In this document: positions 1 through 8,772 of the stretch, one piece after another
Layout: every line of letters begins with the position of its first letter
How positions within the stretch are numbered: the stretch's first letter is position 1
Assembly (NCBI GenBank): GCA_003194525.1
Contig: NBIV01000497.1
Location: 1 to 24,436, forward strand
From: Gracilariopsis chorda
Lineage: Eukaryota > Rhodophyta > Florideophyceae > Gracilariales > Gracilariaceae
DNA length: 24,436 nucleotides
Reading direction: 5' to 3'
Notes under the pieces: generated by a model
Databases searched by the model: none
Seen by the model: the letters and a program-made list of their open reading frames with translations, nothing else
What the model was told of the DNA's origin: nothing
Program-made: the position numbers and the translations under genes

Positions 1-1085
1 TCAGCCATTGGGGATTACCAACCGACCCATCAGTCCAAATCTCAAGTCTGCAGACGGTAGTGACTGTAAAGCTTTCGTTGCTTGGAACCTTTGGTATTCC
101 ACAGAGTCTGTTTTTGAACAAGGTTTGTAGTGAAAGTTTATACTTTCGGTACTACACAATCCAGTTTCTTGAGTTAATGGTGCTCTCGGTAGTTGCAAAA
201 GTCCACATTGGGCCGGATGATTCTCCGCAGCCTTTTTGAAAGAAGACCGAGACTTTCTGATTCGAGTCATAGATTCCCGTCGTATTGCAAGTGCAATTGG
301 CGTCAGTTTCTCTTCCATACATCTTTTGGCTTTCTCATACAGTTTTGAAGCTTGAGAAGCTGCCACTGTGTAAAGACTTGGCTGGTCGAGCAACTTTCGA
401 AGTTTCGAAACCGGTGAGGACTTTGGACAGCCTGTTTGAATTCAAGACGCTTCATTTCTTGCTCTTTCTACTTCTTCGACAGCGCCCGTTAGCGCATTTT
501 GGTATGACTACACTAGCAGCATACTTGACCAAGGGTTCAACGAATCCCATGCGAAATGTATTCATAGTAGTCCAATCGCCTCCCCAAGTTGTGCCTGTTA
601 ATCTTCGGAGTATGCGTGAGCGCGCTCTGTACTTTGCTGCAATCTTATTCAAGTGGCGTGAAAGTTAAGGCGGCAGTCTAACAAGACTCCAAGAAACCTT
701 GTGCATTCTGATAGTGTTATCCATACGCCTGCAACCTTCAATTCGTACTTATCCCTGTCTTTCTTCCATTGTGCGTACGTGAATGGGACTATCGAAGTCT
801 TTGTTGGGTTCAGTCTGATATTGTTTTCCTTGCAGTACTCTTCCAATCTCTCTACTGCTTTTTGCAGAAGGGTTCTGCAGTACTCTAGTTTCCTCTGTGT
901 TGTTGAGATTGAAACATCGTCTGCGAACATACTGACTGCTATGCGTTCGTTCCCTTGTCTGATTCTCTCTGGTAAGTCCGCTACGTACGCCAACCACAAC
1001 CCCGGTGAAAGCGTGCTGCTTGTGGAAGACCCTGGGGAACAACATACGGCCGTGTATCTGCGGTGTTCTCATCGGCATGTCCATC
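1..1085 (-). pseudogene. 5'-truncated non-LTR (LINE) retrotransposon: reverse transcriptase and start of RNase H, frameshifted
   Basis: Read on the minus strand, this is the C-terminal half of a LINE RT and the region after it. At about 1030-1045 there is a V-P-Q-G motif. It is followed, after an apparent 11-bp insertion that shifts the frame, by S-T-L-S-P-G-L-W. The catalytic box F-A-D-D-V-S-I follows at about 920, then a thumb-like segment ending F-L-G-V-L-L-D near 670. The frame shifts again near 650, and the continuation (L-R-R-L-T-G-T-T-W-G, then Y-A-A-S-V) is typical of LINE post-RT sequence. A third frame covers 1-393, and a last shift near 40 exposes W-T-D-G-S, the first catalytic motif of RNase H, at the window edge. 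At least three frameshifts make it inactive. Its 5' end abuts PP2C sequence at about 1085, as expected for a 5'-truncated insertion. The 3' end lies outside the window. Confidence 0.87.
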
Positions 1086-1873
1086 TACGATCCATAATAA
1101 ATGCTCTGAGCCCATCCGTACTCAACGCCACCAACTGGCCATCGTCGTTCAAACTGCAGTTATTCATGTCCGGAGTAGGTGGCACCATCTTTTTCGACAG
1201 ATTTTCGCCAATACCACGACTCAAAGGCACAACTCGATTCATTCCACCCTTCCAACACAAAGCCACCGCCGTTTTCAATTCGTTGCATTTCGTTGGGGCG
1301 GTGCGGAGGGTGGTCTTGCGTGACCATCCGCTGCAATGACCAATGACGCCGAAGTGGCCCATATGCGCCACCTGCATGGCGCGGCTCGCATCGCACACAA
1401 GAATCAAAGCCACAGTAGTTCCCAGCACAGTCAAATTGTCAGACTTGGAGAGCAAGATGCGGTGTAGTTCTTCAAAAGTTTGAGCACCGGCGTTTGCAAA
1501 ACCAGACTAGGCGGAAAACTGTTAGTGGTATTGGTGGCAATCTGCTCATGGGGTGCATTTCAAACCACTCCAATCTCATTTCCATCGCACACGACACAGA
1601 TACGGTTGACATGATCGCAGAACACGGTCTTCGTTCTGGTTTCTGTTCGAGCCTTCTACAGAGGCGCAAGCGGAGAATTCATGATGTTTCCAAAGGCCGG
1701 CAATCGCATTATACTCAATTTCGGAGAGCATGGGCAGGTAGCTCGATGTGGGGAGCGAGGATACCTTTGGTGTGGGCACGAACGCAATTGGCGGGACGAC
1801 AAACCTTGCGGGTGGACGTTGTCGGTTGTCGGGCGCGATTGATGATGGACAGTACGCCGGAGGTGGGTTTCAT
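1085..1873 (-). pseudogene. PP2C-type protein phosphatase pseudogene, copy 1 (C-terminus cut off by the LINE)
   Basis: PP2C enzymes are Mn/Mg-dependent Ser/Thr phosphatases. On the minus strand the order of motifs matches the family: N-Q-N-E-D-R-V (about 1620-1640), G-T-T-V-A-L followed by the S-R-A and V-A-H equivalents of the V-G-D-S-R-A block (about 1390-1430), R-I-E-N-G-G-G (about 1270), P-L-S-R-G-I-G-E (about 1220), then V-A-L-S-T-D-G (about 1110-1130), which carries a metal-binding Asp. The frame changes near 1330 and 1240, with further stops around 1500-1580. Homology to the other copies stops just after S-T-D-G, where the LINE begins. An ATG at 1871-1873 aligns with one in copy 2 (12046-12048), but the PP2C frame is not in phase with it, so the true N-terminus is unresolved. 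The upstream block is shared with copy 2. Confidence 0.83.
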
Positions 1874-2545
1874 GGCGGATAGGATCTATCCAACATGAAA
1901 CGCGATAAAGCGGTGGGCGACGGGAGCGGCTTTTCGTTTCGGGAGGGCGAAACGACGGACGGTGGGACAAAGGGGGCAGGCAGTCGGGAAGAAGGATGGG
2001 GTCTGTGATGGCGGGGATGGTTTCACGTAGAGCGAGAGGGCAAGGGGCTCGAGCGGACATTTGATGGCGGTTCGAGTTCGGGGGTGTGACGGTGGAGGTG
2101 TGGGAGGATGTTGGGGTTGGGGAGGCAGTGGTGGAGCAGCATGCAACGGAGCTGTGCATCATCTCGTAGGCGATGATTGACCGAGAGCAGCTTTACTGAT
2201 TGCCACGTGGACCGGTGGACCCCGCTCACAGTGCGTGTTGTAGCACGCGCTGTGATTGGCTAAACTTAGAAGGACGCCAACACGTGGCGCACACGATTAC
2301 GGACAAGCGCAGCTGGAGTCTACGTCGTTCGATGAGCACAATGTGTGCAGCGAACGCACACCGTCCTCGCACAACTGCTGCTGCCGTCCGCTTACTACCG
2401 TCGCCCGTCTCCCCCCAAAACTTTTACTGACACTCTGCCCACCAACACCGCTCATGCCGCCGTCGCGTCGCTGTTCGGACCTTGCATTCACAATACTTAC
2501 CCCACGACAAGCTTTCTACCCCGGAAGAGTCATCTTCGCCTTCTG
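1874..2545 (-). promoter_or_regulatory. Upstream (promoter-like) block of PP2C copy 1 with G-box and CCAAT motifs
   Basis: This sequence aligns with the region upstream of PP2C copy 2 (12049-12535). Three motifs keep order and spacing in both copies: the palindrome CCACGTGG (2203-2210), an inverted CCAAT box read as ATTGG on plus (2255-2259), and a second CACGTG core (2281-2286). CACGTG is the classic bZIP/bHLH (G-box/E-box) target and CCAAT the NF-Y target. The block also contains a short plus-strand frame starting with ATG at 2332 (M-S-T, then A-N-A-H-R-P-R-T), whose start is partly conserved in copy 2. A divergent transcript is therefore possible but unproven. Part of the block could also be a 5' exon. 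Confidence 0.5.
1945..2135 (+). other. G-rich, strand-asymmetric stretch present in PP2C copy 1 and absent from copy 2
   Basis: When the upstream blocks of copies 1 and 2 are aligned, about 190 bp here have no counterpart between the start region and the shared CCACGTGG motif. The plus strand is strongly purine/G-rich, with runs of three to five G, densest at about 2080-2130. It may be an insertion in copy 1 or a deletion in copy 2. No coding content is recognised. Confidence 0.45.
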
Positions 2546-2656
2546 TTGATCCGGTACGCTGCGCAGAAAAGATAGCCGACAGTAGACTTGCGTAGCACTA
2601 TAACAGCACAGGGAACAGGCACAAGTCCTCAGAAGACTATCCGAGGTTGCCTCCGT
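2546..2656. other. Spacer between PP2C copy 1 upstream block and hairpin cluster
   Basis: Homology with the copy 2 region fades at about 2545. No gene or repeat is recognised here. Confidence 0.4.
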
Positions 2657-2784
2657 CCTCCAGGCACCTGCACCTGGAGGTCGGGCTTTTATTCTGCGCT
2701 GTAACTCGCGCAGAACTCTTCGTCGCTTGTTGCGTGGGCTGCGTCCCGCGGAACCTACTAGGTTCTACCTACTACTGCGTAGGT
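2657..2784. repeat. Cluster of five consecutive inverted repeats (hairpins)
   Basis: Adjacent palindromic units read directly from the sequence: CCTCCAGG (2657-2664) with CCTGGAGG (2673-2680), loop 8; TTCTGCGC (2692-2699) with GCGCAGAA (2708-2715), loop 8; a 10-bp stem with one mismatch and one G-T pair, 2729-2738 with 2745-2754, loop 6; GAACCTA (2751-2757) with TAGGTTC (2759-2765); and ACCTAC (2767-2772) with GTAGGT (2779-2784), loop 6. The third and fourth overlap by four bases. The role is unknown; options are a structured RNA, a cruciform-prone transposon end, or a remnant of one. Confidence 0.7.
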
Positions 2785-3535
2785 TGCACAGTTAGCGCTA
2801 GATTGAATTTGAACTATCTGAGTTCCACACCCCGAAATGGAAACACTAGCTTCCTAATAAGTGTCTCTTGACTTCCGGCAACGTTCTGATTCGCTCGATA
2901 GACCAACAGAGCGCCTCATCTGGTCAATAGCTCAAATCTTTTCATGCCTGGCCCTCCCCACACTAACCTTCCGAACCGGGTCTATTCACGATAGCACCGA
3001 ACCAATCACGCCATAATTAAGCCAGGGTGTGGGCAGGACAGTACGTCTTACGGCGCTAGCGTCACGAACAACTGTGACGGAATGGCATTTCTTGCCCAAT
3101 AACCACGATCTCCCTCGTAGGCGAAAGAAACTGTTTGCATAGGTTCATAGAACCGAAGGCTTTTTAAACCTATTTCGAAAAGTGTCCGCCTTCAAAGAAA
3201 TTATATTGGTGCCGCGCGACGGGGGCCAGATGTCGATGTACGATGTGCCTGTGTAAAATGCAATGTCGTGCTGAACTTAAGCATGAGATACAGAAAGCTT
3301 TCCTCTGAAACAAGCAATGTAACGGAGACAAGAATCACGGATCAGAGTGAAAAACGTGATTCAGAAGGTGTACGTAAAAACTGCACAGAAAGTGCGGTAA
3401 ATAATGTGTAAATGGCCTCGCTTTCTGCTAAGACTGGATCAATGGCTCCATATATGGTAACATGTAACCCAACCAGTCCGTGTTTTACTCTGAGTTTTTG
3501 AACGACGAGACGTTCACTCACCAATCCGTATCCCA
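2785..3535. other. Intergenic stretch, nothing recognised
   Basis: Open frames are short (up to about 65-75 codons), overlap on both strands and show no family motif. There is one weak inverted repeat, CCCACAC near 2956 with GTGTGGG near 3027. Confidence 0.4.
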
Positions 3536-3727
3536 TCATTGCACAAACTCTTCACGCCAGCCCTCTCTATCTCTAGACCACGCCGTTTCCCTCCAGTAAC
3601 TTTGAGGCTGACCGCCGCCATTGCCGAATAATTCTGTAGTCTTTCTCGCAACCACTTTCCATGTACGAGACATGGCCGGCTCGTAAGTTTCAAGCCTAGC
3701 GTTCGCCATTTTGTAGGGCGTATGCTC
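3536..3727 (-). pseudogene. Possible coding remnant resembling a LINE post-RT tail
   Basis: One minus-strand frame, stop at 3536, ends with G-G-Q-P-Q-S-Y-W-R-E-T-A-W and then D-R-E-G-W-R. This resembles the short G-R-P...W...D-R..W-R tail after the RT of many LINEs. The stretch is only about 65 codons and has no RT motif, so chance similarity is possible. The Copia element inserted at its upstream edge (target 3728-3732). Confidence 0.22.
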
Positions 3728-3732
3728 ACGGC
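3728..3732. repeat. Copia target site duplication, left copy (ACGGC)
   Basis: ACGGC directly precedes the 5' LTR and recurs directly after the 3' LTR at 8768-8772. Confidence 0.85.
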
Positions 3733-3931
3733 TGTGAAATGCAGTAACTGCCACGCAACAGCCGACAGTATTCAAATGTATTATTAGTATCTTTACCTAG
3801 GAGAGGGCCTCTGGAAGCGTATAAGAAGAGGCGCCGGCTCGGTGGTTGCAGTAGGAAGACGAAAACAGAGGACCTACCGACGCGTATCAAACACCAGACA
3901 TTTGCTGCGAGACTTCGACAAGTTTCTCATA
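3733..3931 (+). repeat. Copia 5' LTR (199 bp)
   Basis: Starts TGTGAAATGC and ends TTCTCATA, giving a terminal inverted repeat of TGTGA/TCATA with one mismatch. A TATA-like box, TATAAG, lies at 3820-3825 and is mutated to TATGAG in the 3' LTR. The boundary is set by the TSD on the left and the primer binding site on the right. Confidence 0.9.
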
Positions 3932-3941
3932 GTTATGGGCC
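3932..3941 (+). other. Copia primer binding site, half-tRNA(iMet) type
   Basis: GTTATGGGCC follows the LTR with no spacer. It matches the complement of the initiator-tRNA anticodon region (C-A-U flanked by the GGGCC/ACCC stem). Drosophila copia is known to prime from this internal 'half tRNA' rather than from the CCA end. The gag ATG (3935-3937) lies inside the primer site. Confidence 0.75.
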
Positions 3942-4745
3942 AAGAGAGCTTTGATCTACCGAAACGACCTCGCTTCTCGTGGGAAATGAAGACCTTGCCC
4001 TGGAAAGACGGAAAAGGTAACCAGGAACTTTATGCGACTGCGGTCGCGCAATGGAAATCGTTTCACAGCAAATTGGACGCGAACAATTCGAACAAAGTTC
4101 GTGAAGATCTTATGGGTATCATGTTGCAATCGCAGCTCTACGGAAGGGCAAGAGACAACTGCAAGTCAATTTCGCAAGAATTGATACAGTCAACCGAAGG
4201 TGCTGACGCAATTGTTAAGGCACTGTACACTCGTGACCCACTGGCCGTAGTATCCGAGGTGTACCAAGACCTGTTGACACTTTTGAACACGAAACGAAAC
4301 CGGAACGAAAGCATGTGGAACTTTGAGTCGAGATTTCAGGCACACGTTTCCCGACTAAACTCGCACGGGACAGAGGCCAAACTGTCGGGAGCCTTGGTGG
4401 CATTTGTACTGCTGGCCAACTCTGATGTAGACAACACCCAGAGAATCTCCGTATTGGCTAATTGTGCCCCGGACAGTTCTAGCCTTGGGACAAATGATTC
4501 GACAAATGAGTATCTGAAGAGTGTTTCATACAGCTCTATCGCCTCAATTCTCCGGCAGTGCACCCGTACAGGTAGAAACTCTTCATCAGAACCATTGTCT
4601 AGCAACTCTTCTTATGCACAGACATCTCGCTCTAGCAACAGTACAGGACATAACCGCAAGAAGAAAACGCCGGAGCAAATCGCAGAGATGAAGAGGACGC
4701 CACAGTGCCAGATGCGAGAATTATGGAAACTAGGCTACCGATCAC
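3935..4745 (+). pseudogene. gag: Copia gag (capsid/nucleocapsid), degenerate at its 3' end
   Basis: The frame is open upstream into the LTR. The ATG at 3935-3937, just inside the primer site, is the likely start. The N-terminal half has the Copia-gag layout: a W-rich start with K-T-L-P-W-K-D-G, A-V-A-Q-W-K-S-F-H, then helices with Y-Q-D-L-L-T-L and W-N-F-E-S-R-F around residues 105-135. A Ser/Asn-rich linker leads to a basic patch (about residues 245-255). A degenerate zinc-knuckle-like segment follows at about 4705-4755, with one Cys and a K-L-G-Y where K-L-G-H would be expected. The frame then becomes Arg-rich nonsense while the protease continues in another frame, so there is a frame break near 4745. 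Whether the intact element used one frame or a shift cannot be told. Confidence 0.85.
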
Positions 4746-7700
4746 AGGAGAAATGGCACGTTGAAGGCGGGATACAAGTCTTACGACGCTCCACCCGACG
4801 TAGGAGGAGGTCGGAAGAACGTGCTGTCATTTCATATGGCCTGCTTAGGAGATGGCGGATCGTTCGACACGGAATTCGATGGACCTCTACTGGACGACGG
4901 AGCTCCATACAGTGGCATTGGGATAGAAGACCTTACGATGATTAAGGAGCTCGTTTGCTACGGGTGGAATGGAGACCTCGAAACGTTGCCGGAAGCTATC
5001 GAGGATCGTGTATACTGGCAATGCGGATCAGGAAGCCACAGTAGCGAGCAAAGAAAAATTCTTGGTTCCATCATGCTCGTCGCGCGCTCTAACGAAGGAC
5101 TCGAAGTCCGTATCCGACACTTGGTGATCGAAGGCTCATCCCAGTGGGTTGTTGGGAAGAATATGACAAAACACTGCAACATGCTCCACATGGGAAAGAA
5201 CTTATTGGAATTGCCGGCCGCCGAGCTCTGCAAGAGAGACACAATTACTCTCATCGATAGGGAAATGCATTCCTACATACCTCATTCCGCTTTTACGTTC
5301 CGTATAGACACTCTGAAGAGCACAAACGAGATGGCACTGTTCTTTGCGACGGATCATATAGAGGACGACAACACGGAGCGGCCTTGGAAGGAACTGAAGA
5401 ACATCATCGATAAAGTACACCAGCACGTCTGCGGACATTCTACCTAGTCAGATATCAAGGTTTTAATGGAAAGGAATGGCCTGTGGAACCATCAGGTTGA
5501 CAAATACTTACAGGAGAAACTCGAAAAATGTACCGCCTGTACTATGACCGCAAAGCCAGCGGCAACGAGAAAGGTCTCTCTAAGCAACATGACCAGGAAT
5601 TTTAATCAGGTTGGTATGTATCGATCATATGTTTCTCGCAGATCATTGTGTGGCGCAAATTATGGGCACTGCGTCGCGCTATTCTGCTGGAATGTTGGTT
5701 CCTGATACCTCGATGAAGAACGCAATCGTAGCAGTCGATTCTCAGTGGATCACGCCGTTTTGGCCACCAGAAGCTGTACTCTTTGACCCGGCATTTGACA
5801 ACTCGATCTTCCGCGATTTTCTAGAAGGCGTGGGAATGGAACCGCGTCCCATTCCGCCGCGAAGACACAACAAGCATGTGTTAGAATCGAAGCATCGCAT
5901 CATCCGCGACATATTTTTTAGGCTCCAAGCGGACACATCTATGAAGACAGAACGATGGGGAGCATTGGAAGTACAGCAATCCATCAGAGTGTCCAATGAA
6001 CTATACGGAGGCGACGTCATGTCGGCCCAAGAGCTTGCGAAAGGATACACGCGACCGATCGAAGGAGGAACCACACCCCACACGCTTCCTCAAGAACTGT
6101 TAGATGCTCATCAAACCATCATGGGAAGACGCAAGCCCACACTAATTCTGCGGTCAAAAGCCGTGAAGGAGTTCCCGATCTCGGTGTGCGATAGCTTTAA
6201 AGTATTTATCAAGCAGCAGAACGACGAAAGAGGCAAATGGACGCAGCCGCGGATTGTTCTGGCCTATGATATAGCCAGCAGAACTGTCACAATACCTGAA
6301 AAAAAAAACGGAAAACGCGTCAAGGCTGCAATTGAAGACGTACGACCTGCCGTGAAGCACAATGAGCTAGCTACCACAGTGCAACATGCTATTGATGAAC
6401 TCGATCGAAGTTTATCGGAAACATTGGAAACCGTAGTGGATAACCAAACACTGATCGACCAAAATACGGAAAAGCATTCTAAGAACACGGTACAGCAATC
6501 ACAGACACAGGACGACGCAGATTTTAGTGCTACAGGACCTCACCTGCGTGCTAACGGCGAAGAAGCTGAACCAGAAAGCGAGCACAACCAAAACATTCTC
6601 GAAGAAGCAAGCCCAGAGCCAAACATGCCGAAGGTCGGCGACCGCGTCGAAGTGTATTGGCCGGTAGATTACAGGTACTATGGGGGAACTATTGCAAGAC
6701 ACAACACGCGCACCGATAATTACTGTGTGAACTATTTCGATGGCGAAAGTGAGACTTTGAAGCTTCAGAAAGAGACTTGGAAGTACCTGGACACAGAGGA
6801 GACAGAGCAGAACAACACTGAAGGCAATGAACCGTATAACCAGCTCGCCGCGCAGGAAGTGCAGATGTCTCCCGGACAAGAGTTGGAAAGCGCCGAGAAA
6901 GACACAATCCGAACCTACCACAAGGCCTTTGGGTCTAACGAATTCATGCTGCACGAGGCGCAAGGTATGCCTTCATTCGTAACTCAGAACGCGTACGACA
7001 GGGAAGAAAAGGCTTTCATGCGTATAGTGCGTGAGACTCCAGTTAACGACGTCCCAGTAGGTGCAAACTTCATTGCTAGTCACGTATTCTACAAAGTGAA
7101 TAAATTGGACGATAGATCGCTTGCAATGAAAGCTCGGATTGCTGTACATGGAAACAAAGATCGAGAAAAATACGCTCTGAAAACCGACTCCGCCACATGT
7201 CCACCTGTTGGAATAAGGATTCTTCTCTCCATTGCGGCAATATTCAAGTGGAATCTGGCGAAAATTGACTTCAAGAGCGCATTTATACAGTCGCCTGCAG
7301 AAAGAGACATCTTCGTTCTACCCCCTCGCGAGTGCAAGACAAGAACTCAGCAGTACTGGATTCTTCTTTCAGCTGCCTATGGATTAGTGAATGCAGGGGC
7401 GAAATGACAACAAATCAGCGACACATTCCTTAGGAATATAGGATTCACGCAGCTAATATATGTACCGCAGTTGTTTTACATGAAGAAGAGTAGAGGTTTG
7501 GACATTCTAGCGGTGAAAGTGGTTGACGATATATTATTCGCCGCCACCAGAAACCGCCTTTCGACAGTGATAGAAAGAATTCAAGGGGAGTACAAACTTG
7601 GCACTATCGTGTTCGGACCAGGATTCATACAGTTCTATGGTCTCGAGATTTTGCCACGAGACGACTACAATATCACGGTAAACGGCGAGCACAAGCTCGA

Positions 7701-8513
7701 AGGATTACCACTTCCTCGTATAGACCGGATGAGACGTAAGCAGCAAGACCAAACCGTCACAAGCATTGAATTAACGAGTTTAAAATCATTTAATAGCTCA
7801 ATCGGTTGGCTGAAAGTTGTCGCGTCTCCCTTTTGTGCACTTGCCGCATCAATGTTACAGCAGAAAGGCCATTACCGCGAGTGAAGGATTTGGTGACTCA
7901 GCTAAATGTTTTGAAAACGCTGAAGAAAAAGTCCACAACTGTCCGCTATCTTCAACCAGAAGCAAAGAAGGAGTGCCAGGTCTCTTTGGTCGTATTTGCC
8001 GACGCAAGTCGCGGTACGGATCACGGTCAGCTGGGATACATAGCTGGCTTGCTATTTGGGGACTTGAAGGAGAATACTGTATTCCATACCGTGGCATGGA
8101 CTTCCCACAAGTCTCGGCGTCCGGTTAAATCGATTGGATCCGCCGAAAAGTTGGCTGCAGGCGAGGGAATCGACGAAGGGAAGTTCTTAGCAGAAGCGTA
8201 CAGGAAGATACTCGACACTGATATTAAGCTCTAAATTGTGGTTGATTCAAAGGATTTATACGGAACATTATCTACTTATCGGAACGCCGCCGACCGGTCT
8301 ATTCGTGGAGACGTAAGTGTTATAAGGTACGATTTCGAGACGAAGAAAATTGATCAGATGATATGGATACCTGGAAGCTGCAACTATGCAGACCCTTTGA
8401 CCAAGTTTAATAGTGCCACGGACGACGCTTTGGAGCTTTTGCTCTTCGATGGAAAACTTTCGATTGACCTTTCGAAAGCGGTGTACACTACTTCAAACAA
8501 GTCAACTGGATAA
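4746..8513 (+). pseudogene. pol: Copia pol: protease, integrase, Tudor-like module, reverse transcriptase, RNase H (broken)
   Basis: Domains in order. Protease: L-L-D-D-G-A-P-Y-S-G-I-G at about 4887-4920, with D-D-G (4893-4901) in place of D-S/T-G. Integrase: H-x-H near 5418-5438 and C-x2-C at 5529-5540, then catalytic Asp (5623-5625), Asp (5785-5787) and Glu (5884-5886), the last pair 33 residues apart. A linker with a Tudor-like module follows (6631-6795). RT: K-I-D-F-K-S-A-F at about 7260-7285 and V-D-D at 7522-7530. RNase H: F-A-D-A-S (Asp 8001), Glu 8163, V-D-S-K (Asp 8244), and N-Y-A-D-P-L-T-K (Asp 8391), the usual Copia end. Breaks: TAG 5445-5447, frameshift near 5610, TGA 7405-7407, frameshift near 7865, TAA 8232-8234. 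All catalytic RT, RNase H and integrase acids remain visible. Confidence 0.93.
6631..6795 (+). other. Tudor-like module inside Copia pol, between integrase and RT
   Basis: The stretch runs V-G-D-R-V-E-V-Y-W-P, then Y-Y-G-G-T-I, then V-N-Y-F-D-G-E-S-E, then L-K-L-Q-K-E-T-W. This is the pattern of Tudor-type beta barrels (entry V-G-x-x-V-x-V-Y-W-P, aromatic Y-Y-x-G-x-V, then a Y-D-D-G-like turn and a hydrophobic strand before a Trp). PDS5-like Tudor domains show a similar order. Such domains read methylated Lys/Arg on histones or other proteins, which suggests a targeting role; that is inference. Confidence 0.6.
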
Positions 8514-8518
8514 GGTTA

Positions 8519-8533
8519 ACGAAGAAGAGGTGG
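8519..8533 (+). other. Copia polypurine tract
   Basis: A purine run, GAAGAAGAGGTGG with only one pyrimidine (8521-8533), sits directly before the 3' LTR TG. This is the expected site of plus-strand priming. Confidence 0.75.
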
Positions 8534-8767
8534 TGTGAAATTCAGTAACTGCCATGCAATAGCCGATAGTGAAATGCAGTAACTGCCACGCAACAGCCGA
8601 CAGTATTCAAATGCATTATTAGTATCTTTGCCTAAAAGAGGGCCTCTGGAAGCGTATGAGAAGAGGCGCCGGCTCGGTGGTTGCAGCAGGGAAGAAGAAA
8701 AGAGAGGACCTACCGATGCGTAGTAAAGACTAGACATTTATTCCGAGACTTCGACAATTTTCTCATA
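8534..8767 (+). repeat. Copia 3' LTR with an extra internal tandem copy of 34 bp
   Basis: Same start (TGTGAAAT) and end (TCATA) as the 5' LTR, but about 35 bp longer. The first 34 bp (8536-8569) are followed by a second copy (8570-8603). The second copy matches the 5' LTR exactly over the 34 bp; the first differs from it at four positions, three of them C to T. Confidence 0.9.
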
Positions 8768-8772
8768 ACGGC
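8768..8772. repeat. Copia target site duplication, right copy (ACGGC)
   Basis: Matches 3728-3732 and directly follows the 3' LTR. Confidence 0.85.

Larger units (their letters stand above)
3728..8772 (+). mobile_element. Complete, inactivated Ty1/Copia LTR retrotransposon with target site duplication
   Basis: The element itself is 3733-8767 (about 5.0 kb). It is flanked by the 5-bp duplication ACGGC (3728-3732 and 8768-8772), the usual size for Copia integration. It has two LTRs starting TGTGA and ending TCATA, a primer site directly after the 5' LTR, gag, a pol in the Copia order (protease, integrase, RT, RNase H), and a purine tract directly before the 3' LTR. By eye the LTRs differ at about 17 of roughly 197 aligned positions plus an indel, so the insertion is old. 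Three nonsense codons in pol and at least three frame breaks across gag-pol block expression. It runs on plus. Confidence 0.95.

Noticed and set aside
529..545. GGGTTCAACGAATCCC, similar to a tRNA T-arm
   Set aside because: No acceptor, D or anticodon stems fit around it, and it lies inside LINE coding sequence.
701..1339. Plus-strand frame of 212 codons
   Set aside because: It is antisense to the LINE RT (F-A-D-D) and PP2C copy 1, both of which show clear family motifs on minus.
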